Source: an uncultured Bacteroidales bacterium
GTDB taxonomy: Bacteria; Bacteroidota; Bacteroidia; Bacteroidales; Paludibacteraceae
DNA length: 64,000 nucleotides
Direction of reading: 5' to 3'
NCBI GenBank assembly: GCA_946186915.1
Contig: CAMHOY010000001.1
Span: 62,001 to 126,000 of the forward strand
Below, one piece after another: positions 59,084-64,000 of the stretch. Below the pieces are notes generated by a model. The model was not told the DNA's origin. It made no database searches and worked only from the letters and a program-made list of their open reading frames with translations. The stretch's first letter is position 1. Every line of letters begins with the position of its first letter. The position numbers and the translations under genes are program-made.

Positions 59084-60016
59084 TTATAGACTTTTGATGT
59101 ATTTGTCCGCCTCGATGGCCGCTTTGGCACCGCTACCTGCCGCTACTACCGCCTGTCTGTAATGGGGATCGGCGCAGTCTCCTGCAGCGAAGACACCGGG
59201 AATATTGGTCCGGGGACTGTCACCTTCCACGAGGATATAGCCCTCTGCGTCGCGGTGCAGATAGTCCTTGAAGAGTTCGGTGTTCGGGTGATGTCCGATA
59301 GCGAGGAAGAAACCATCGATATCGATATGACGCAGTTCCTCGTCCGGTTCCCCTTTGCGGTAAACGAGATCGGCGCCCTGCACCTTGCCTTCACCCGTCA
59401 GTTGGATCGTGTTATGCTCGAAGAGCACTTCGATCTTGGGGTTGTTGAGTACGCGTTGCTGCATGATCTCCGAGGCGCGGAGATAAGGTTTGCGCACGAT
59501 CATATATACTTTCTCGCATAGTCCGGCGAGGTAGTTGGCTTCCTCGCACGCCGTGTCTCCACCGCCAACGACTGCAACTGTCTTCTTACGATAGAAGAAA
59601 CCGTCGCAGGTAGCACAGGCACTCACGCCGCGACCTTTGTAGGTGCGCTCGGACTCGATTCCCAGATACTTCGCACTCGCGCCGGTAGCGATGATGACTG
59701 CGTCCGCTTCGTATTCCTGCTCATCTTCCACAATCACTTTCTTCGGGCTGACGGAGAAATCTACTTTCGTCACAATACCCGAAACAAAGGTCGTGCCGAA
59801 ACGCTCCGCCTGACGACGCATGTCATCCATCATCGTGAAGGGTTCCACACCATCCGGATAACCGGGGAAATTCTCCACCTCGGTGGTGGTAGTCAGTTGT
59901 CCGCCGAGTTGCGGACCTTCAATAAGTACCGGTTGCAAGTTCGCACGGCTCGCATAGATAGCCGCTGTATAGCCCGCAGGACCGGAACCTATAATTAAGC
60001 ATTTGACTTTATTCAT
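59084..60016 (-). CDS. trxB: Thioredoxin-disulfide reductase
   Basis: A 310-residue flavoprotein that reduces thioredoxin with NADPH. FAD site IIGSGPAGYTAAIYASRAN, redox pair CATCDGFFY, NADPH site VAVVGGGDTACEEA, and the C-terminal GVFAAGDCADPHYRQAVVAA. Full length. Located between the lolA-like gene and sdhC. Confidence 0.96.
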   Translation of the reverse strand: MNKVKCLIIGSGPAGYTAAIYASRANLQPVLIEGPQLGGQLTTTTEVENFPGYPDGVEPFTMMDDMRRQAERFGTTFVSGIVTKVDFSVSPKKVIVEDEQEYEADAVIIATGASAKYLGIESERTYKGRGVSACATCDGFFYRKKTVAVVGGGDTACEEANYLAGLCEKVYMIVRKPYLRASEIMQQRVLNNPKIEVLFEHNTIQLTGEGKVQGADLVYRKGEPDEELRHIDIDGFFLAIGHHPNTELFKDYLHRDAEGYILVEGDSPRTNIPGVFAAGDCADPHYRQAVVAAGSGAKAAIEADKYIKSL

Positions 60017-60039
60017 ATTTTTGATAGTTTACTCATTGA

Positions 60040-60603
60040 TTAGAGGCGCATGTCGTTGATATACGTGCCGGACTCCGCCTTGATCACGTATTCGCCTTTG
60101 GTATTTATAAATTTGGGTTCTTTCATTTTGAGAGTAGAGGTCTTTTTACCCTCTTTGACCTCCACGGAAAGCGGCATGAGGTCACTGTTCCGCACGCGGA
60201 GCACGAAGCGGTTGATACCGATGCTCTGGTCTTTAGGCGTGAGTGTGACGATGGTCTGCGCGCCGTCGGAGGTAGTACGTTCGGTGACGTTGCACACAGG
60301 TACCAGTGCCTTGGCGTAAAGGAGAGGATTCGTCTCGGTCAGTTCCTGTTCGGAAGGGTTGGAGAGCGTCAACTCATCGGTGTCGCCGGAATACATGTAC
60401 ATCGTCTTGCCGTCGTATGCCGCATCAAGGCCGAACATCGTCAGCCGGAAGCAGTTGCCGCTCATGGTGATGCTGCCGGGATAGTTCATCGGCGCGTTCA
60501 CCTCTTCGGCCACCGTGACGGTGAAGTCCGACTGCAAGGTCTTCGTTTCCAGGTTCGATAAAAACGAACTCAGGATGGTTAGTATGGTTAATAGTGTACA
60601 CAT
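60040..60603 (-). CDS. LolA-like outer-membrane lipoprotein carrier protein
   Basis: Start at the ATG at 60603 (MCTLLTILTILSSFLSNLET), giving a short hydrophobic export signal; a GTG at 60615 is possible. The mature part (LQSDFTVTVAEEVNAPMNYP then GSITMSGNCFRLTMFGLDAA) has the LolA/LolB beta-sheet pattern, ending in KGEYVIKAESGTYINDMRL. It would carry lipoproteins across the periplasm. In Bacteroidota it often follows ftsK, as here. Confidence 0.82.
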   Translation of the reverse strand: MCTLLTILTILSSFLSNLETKTLQSDFTVTVAEEVNAPMNYPGSITMSGNCFRLTMFGLDAAYDGKTMYMYSGDTDELTLSNPSEQELTETNPLLYAKALVPVCNVTERTTSDGAQTIVTLTPKDQSIGINRFVLRVRNSDLMPLSVEVKEGKKTSTLKMKEPKFINTKGEYVIKAESGTYINDMRL

Positions 60604-60610
60604 TCTAATA

Positions 60611-60693
60611 AGCACTTACATAGCATTTACCCAGCATTTAACCCTGACTCGATTCCGTGTCGAGTCCGTGTCGAGTCCGTGTCGTTGCCGTGT
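60611..60693. repeat. 11-nt-period word repeats between ftsK and lolA
   Basis: Two adjacent series: ACTTACATAGC/ATTTACCCAGC/ATTTAACCCTG, then CGATTCCGTGT/CGAGTCCGTGT/CGAGTCCGTGT/CGTTGCCGTGT. Both have an 11-nt period and lie just before the lolA-like start. The TCCGTGT word recurs at 31101-31163 on the other strand. Confidence 0.75.
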
Positions 60694-60698
60694 TTTGG

Positions 60699-63245
60699 TT
60701 ATTTGACGCCCAGCTCTTCCAACAATTTATCGAGTTGGTCAAGGTCCGTGATGAGTACGTCGCGTCCCTTGGGTCCTTTGTTCGGTCCGACAATACCTGC
60801 CGCCTCGAGTTGGTCGGACAGTTTGCCGGCACGGTTGTATCCTATCTCGAAGGCACGTTGCAGACGCGAGGTCGATCCTTCCTGCTTCGTTACTACGTAA
60901 CGTGCCACGTCAGCGAACATCGGGTCGAGACGTTTCATATCCACGCTTCCCGGAGCGACTGCATCGCTGTCACCACCCTCTCCTACATATTCAGGCAACT
61001 GGTAAGGCTCGGTATAGCGCTGCTGTTTGGATATATGCTTGACGATTTCGTCCACCTCCGGTGTGTCAACGAACGCACATTGTACACGGGTGATGGATGC
61101 GTTGCCGGCATAGAGCGAGTCGCCACGTCCGATGAGTTGCTCGGCTCCCTTGGCGTCGAGGACCGTGCGTGAGTCGATAACCGACTGCGTACGCAGGGCG
61201 ATACGTGTCGGGATGTTCGCCTTGATGACACCCGTGACGATGTTCACGGACGGACGCTGGGTAGCCAGGATCATGTGCATGCCGACAGCACGTGCTTTCT
61301 GGGTGATACGCGCGATAGGCGTCTCCACCTGCTTGCCTGCCTGCATAATGAAATCGCCATACTCATCAATGATGATGACGATATAAGGCAGATACTGGTG
61401 ATGCAGGCTGTCCGCCACGAGTTTGTTCGGATTGAGGCGGCGACGAACGAACTTGTCGTTATAATCCTCGAGGTTGCGCACACCGGCATCCATGAGCAGT
61501 TTGTACCGGTTCTCCATCTCGATGACGAGGGAGTTGAGGGTATTGATGACGCGGTCGCACTCGGTGATGACGATCTGTTCCGGATCGGTGTCCGGCATCG
61601 CTGCAAGGTAATGTTTCAAGAGCGGTTTATAGGGTGCAAACTCCACCATCTTCGGATCCACCATGACGAGTTTGAGCTCCGCCGGATGTTTCTTATAAAG
61701 CAACGAAGTGATGATAGCGTTGATGGCAACCGACTTACCTGTTCCGGTAGCACCTGCAACAAGCAAGTGAGGCGTCTTGGCAAGGTCGAACATAAAGACC
61801 TCGTTGGTAATCGTACGTCCGTAAGCTACCGGCAGTTTCATCTTCGACTCCTCCTGGAAGCGTTTGGACGCGATGACGGAGTGCATAGACACCACTTGCG
61901 GTTTTTCGTTCGGCACCTCGATTCCGATTGTTCCTTTACCCGGCATCGGGGCGATGATACGGATACCTGTCGCCGAAAGGCTCATCATGATATCATTCTC
62001 GAGCGCCTGGATCTTCGCTACGCGAATACCGGCTTTCGGCACTATTTCATAGAGGGTGACGGTAGGACCGACGGTCGCTTTGATGGAATCGATCTCGATG
62101 CCGTAATTACGCAGGGTGGTGACGATACGCGCGCCGTTGGCACGTTGCTCTTCCTCGTTGATCACCGGCGCTGCCTCGTTGTCATAGACCTTGAGGAGAT
62201 TGAGCGAAGGGAACTTGAAGAACTCCAGGTCCTTGCGCGGATCGTACGGACCCAGTTTCTCGAGGATTTTGTCCGGGTCCTTGTCGTATAGTTTGTCCTC
62301 GATGACCTCGTTGATCTCCAGTTCGCCGGACGGCTCCGAGGGTTCGGAGGGTTCAGGCTCTTCCACCGGTAGCGGCGCATCACCGAGCGGTTCGTTCTCA
62401 TCGTCGAGTTCCGGAAGAGGTTCTCCGACCGCTTCGGGTTCTTCTTCCTGAATCGGATCAATCGTGAAGGTCACTTCGTCGGACGGTTCCACGGATTCGG
62501 GTTCGGGTTCTACCGGCAGATCGAGGGTTACCTCTTCTGTCGGAGTGTCCGGTTCTTCTACAACATGAGGTCTCCGCTTAAACAGCCCTGCGCACCATGC
62601 ACCGAACGCTTTGCAGCGGTCGATGAAACGCGGGTCGCTGACAATAAGGAAGATGACCATCGAGAAGAAGAGGATGAGCACGGTGCCGGTGATCTGCACA
62701 TAACTCGTCAGCCAACGCGCCGCCCATGTACCGAACTGCCCTCCCCAGAGGAAAACACCCAGATGCACCATCTGCTGGGCAAAACCCAACGTGACGGCAC
62801 CCCACAGAACAAGGAAAGCCGTACAGCAGAAGATTTTTATCGCCGGAATGTCCCGGAAAACATGCATAACACGCAGACCGTACACCCCAATCATCAACAC
62901 CAGGAGCAAGCTCACAAAACCGAAACTGCCGTTAATCAGGAAATGCGCCAAGTCGGCACCCGGCAGCCCTAACATGTTACGGACCGTTTCGCGATTGGCT
63001 ACGCGCTCCGCATGGTTCAGCGTCAGGATATCCTGGTCATACGCGCCCGTAAAAAGAAAACTGGCATACGCGAGCAACGCGAAGATGGAGAACATAAGAA
63101 GCAGCACTCCGAACACCATTCGCACGCGGCGGTCATCAAAGAAAGCACGAACAGCCTGCCAACCGCTGAGTTTGTCCACACGGATGGCTCTTTCCTCCGG
63201 CTGCTCGAACGAAATATCTCTTGTTTTGGATGAATGTCTGGGCAT
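60699..63245 (-). CDS. ftsK: DNA translocase FtsK
   Basis: An 848-residue protein. Four transmembrane helices in the first 200 residues, then a Glu/Pro-rich linker (about 215-310), then the RecA-like motor with Walker A HLLVAGATGTGKSVAINAII, Walker B YIVIIIDEYGDF, and the C-terminal winged-helix gamma domain (EGSTSRLQRAFEIGYNRAGK then LSDQLEAAGIVGP). It moves DNA at the septum and activates XerCD at dif. The ATG lies 7 nt past a TAATTTTG box (63253-63260), with a second TACCTTTG box at 63266-63273. Confidence 0.95.
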   Translation of the reverse strand: MPRHSSKTRDISFEQPEERAIRVDKLSGWQAVRAFFDDRRVRMVFGVLLLMFSIFALLAYASFLFTGAYDQDILTLNHAERVANRETVRNMLGLPGADLAHFLINGSFGFVSLLLVLMIGVYGLRVMHVFRDIPAIKIFCCTAFLVLWGAVTLGFAQQMVHLGVFLWGGQFGTWAARWLTSYVQITGTVLILFFSMVIFLIVSDPRFIDRCKAFGAWCAGLFKRRPHVVEEPDTPTEEVTLDLPVEPEPESVEPSDEVTFTIDPIQEEEPEAVGEPLPELDDENEPLGDAPLPVEEPEPSEPSEPSGELEINEVIEDKLYDKDPDKILEKLGPYDPRKDLEFFKFPSLNLLKVYDNEAAPVINEEEQRANGARIVTTLRNYGIEIDSIKATVGPTVTLYEIVPKAGIRVAKIQALENDIMMSLSATGIRIIAPMPGKGTIGIEVPNEKPQVVSMHSVIASKRFQEESKMKLPVAYGRTITNEVFMFDLAKTPHLLVAGATGTGKSVAINAIITSLLYKKHPAELKLVMVDPKMVEFAPYKPLLKHYLAAMPDTDPEQIVITECDRVINTLNSLVIEMENRYKLLMDAGVRNLEDYNDKFVRRRLNPNKLVADSLHHQYLPYIVIIIDEYGDFIMQAGKQVETPIARITQKARAVGMHMILATQRPSVNIVTGVIKANIPTRIALRTQSVIDSRTVLDAKGAEQLIGRGDSLYAGNASITRVQCAFVDTPEVDEIVKHISKQQRYTEPYQLPEYVGEGGDSDAVAPGSVDMKRLDPMFADVARYVVTKQEGSTSRLQRAFEIGYNRAGKLSDQLEAAGIVGPNKGPKGRDVLITDLDQLDKLLEELGVK

Positions 63246-63364
63246 AATACATCAAAATTAGCATGCAAAGGTACGAAGAAAAGTTGAAAGGTGAAAGGCT
63301 AAAGCATATTTTTTTGAAAAAAAGCCTTATCTTTGACACTTTTTTGTAAAAAAACGCGCGCGTA

Positions 63365-63396
63365 CTTGCGTATATGAAAATTTCTTCGTATCTTTG
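63365..63396 (+). promoter_or_regulatory. Promoter of rseC, about 10 nt from its start codon
   Basis: CTTG (63365-63368), 20 bp, TATCTTTG (63389-63396). Another TATCTTTG lies at 63329-63336. Confidence 0.65.
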
Positions 63397-63406
63397 CACG
63401 CTTTTT

Positions 63407-63826
63407 ATGCTTATGGATGAGTTAATTCGACATACGGGAGTGGTTCTGAGCGTGCACGGCGAGATGGCGCACGTGGAGATTATTCAGACGAGTGCATGCT
63501 CGGCATGCAAGGCGAAATCGATGTGTATGTCGGCCGAGAGTCAGCAGAAAGAGATGGATGTAGTGATGTTGGAGAAGTTGCAGCCGGGCGACCAAGTGGA
63601 GGTAGAAGTTCGCGAGCGGCTGGCATGGAAAGCGGTGTTGCTGGCTTACATCCTGCCTTTTATCGTAATGATGGCGGTGATTGCGGTGCTGGATTTCACG
63701 ACCGACTGGCCGGAGGCGGTGGTAGGGACGCTGTCCCTCTGCGCGATCGCGTTGTACTACATCGGTCTGAGTGTGTTCAAGCATCGTCTGCAGACTCAGT
63801 TCACTTTTACTGCAAGAAAGATATAG
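63407..63826 (+). CDS. rseC: RseC/SoxR-reducing system protein
   Basis: Start at 63407 (MLMDELIRHTGVVLSVHGEM); 63413 is an alternative. Four cysteines in SACSACKAKSMC (plus a nearby loop) and two transmembrane helices in the C-terminal half (AVLLAYILPFIVMMAVIAVL and AVVGTLSLCAIALYYIGLSV) match RseC/MucC. In this phylum it stands directly before rnfB, so it is probably linked to the Rnf complex. Confidence 0.88.
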   Translation: MLMDELIRHTGVVLSVHGEMAHVEIIQTSACSACKAKSMCMSAESQQKEMDVVMLEKLQPGDQVEVEVRERLAWKAVLLAYILPFIVMMAVIAVLDFTTDWPEAVVGTLSLCAIALYYIGLSVFKHRLQTQFTFTARKI

Positions 63827-63856
63827 CAAACACTAACAACTTAAATAACAAACAAC

Positions 63857-64000
63857 ATGAATCTAATTTTGATTTCAATGGGAGTATTAGGTGTGACAGG
63901 ATTGGTAGCCGCCGTGCTGCTGTATGTTGTCAGCCTGATCTTCAAAGTGGAAGAAGATCCCCGCATTGACCTGGTGGTAGCCGTGCTGCCGGGAGCCAAC
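63857..64000 (+). CDS. rnfB: Electron transport complex subunit RnfB, N-terminal part
   Basis: 48 codons to the window end: MNLILISMGVLGVTGLVAAV, then LLYVVSLIFKVEEDPRIDLV. The membrane helix and the start of the iron-sulfur region (VLPGAN, normally followed by CGxCG) are typical of RnfB. Located 30 bp after rseC, as usual in Bacteroidota. The rest is outside the window. Confidence 0.88.
   Translation, partial: MNLILISMGVLGVTGLVAAVLLYVVSLIFKVEEDPRIDLVVAVLPGAN

Noticed and set aside
61275..62291. A 338-codon ORF antisense to ftsK
   Set aside because: No recognisable domain; it lies fully inside ftsK and has no promoter.

Overview
The window looks like chromosomal DNA of a member of the Bacteroidota, order Bacteroidales. 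I base this on a type IX secretion/gliding set (PorP, GldK, GldL, GldM, GldN), an rpmB-rpmG-DUF4295 cluster, TamL-type Omp85, DUF3098 beside ftsX and uppP, and about 18 promoters of the Bacteroidota form TTTG-(19-20 bp)-TAnnTTTG. Carbohydrate-active and T9SS-tagged exoproteins fit a gut or rumen-type member. A family-level guess (Paludibacteraceae-like) is only tentative.

Layout. 1-2.2 kb: a truncated secreted protein, GtrA and a GT39-type transferase. 2.2-4.1 kb: dnaJ and grpE. 4.1-7.2 kb: an accessory island of six small ORFs of unknown function, where three promoters are each followed by a structured leader. 7.3-11.8 kb: a TPR/LuxR-like regulator, a secreted DUF3244-like protein, a radical SAM enzyme, a leader-like protein with a Val/Asn-rich segment, and a PH-like membrane protein; this is the best candidate for an undescribed peptide-modification system. 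11.8-17.8 kb: ruvB, a GldA-like ATPase, tRNA-Lys, MurU-like and AmgK-RapZ fusion enzymes (peptidoglycan sugar recycling), a lipid kinase and ribosomal protein genes. 17.9-31 kb: SulP transporter, CotH protein, rubrerythrin, mnmA, ABC exporter, lpxK, sppA, rnhB, tamL, trmH-like. 31-40.5 kb: TrpB2, two tRNAs, DUF4886 protein, a shortened polA, ung, queA, truB, uppP, DUF3098, ftsX. 40.5-46.6 kb: the T9SS operon. 46.7-50 kb: PduO-type transferase, methyltransferase, SpmAB-like protein, ybeY. 50-55.2 kb: a pectate lyase and a secreted nuclease/phosphatase, convergent, both with T9SS tails. 55.3-64 kb: sdh/frd BAC, trxB, lolA-like, ftsK, rseC and the start of rnfB.

How parts connect. The T9SS operon is the likely export route for three proteins in the same window (CotH, pectate lyase, EEP) that end in the same kind of short C-terminal tail. 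The MurU and AmgK-RapZ genes form a cell-wall sugar salvage pair. LpxK, MsbA-like exporter, TamL, LolA and UppP belong to envelope building.

A second theme is repeats. Short degenerate words (7, 8, 9 or 11 nt) and an approximately 36-bp palindromic element occur both between genes and in frame inside unrelated genes (GT39, grpE, gldA-like, murU-like, amgK-rapZ, mnmA, DUF4886). This resembles in-frame repeat insertion known from Rickettsia palindromic elements, but with different sequences. A third theme is that several start codons lie only 4-10 nt past the -7 box, suggesting leaderless or near-leaderless mRNAs.
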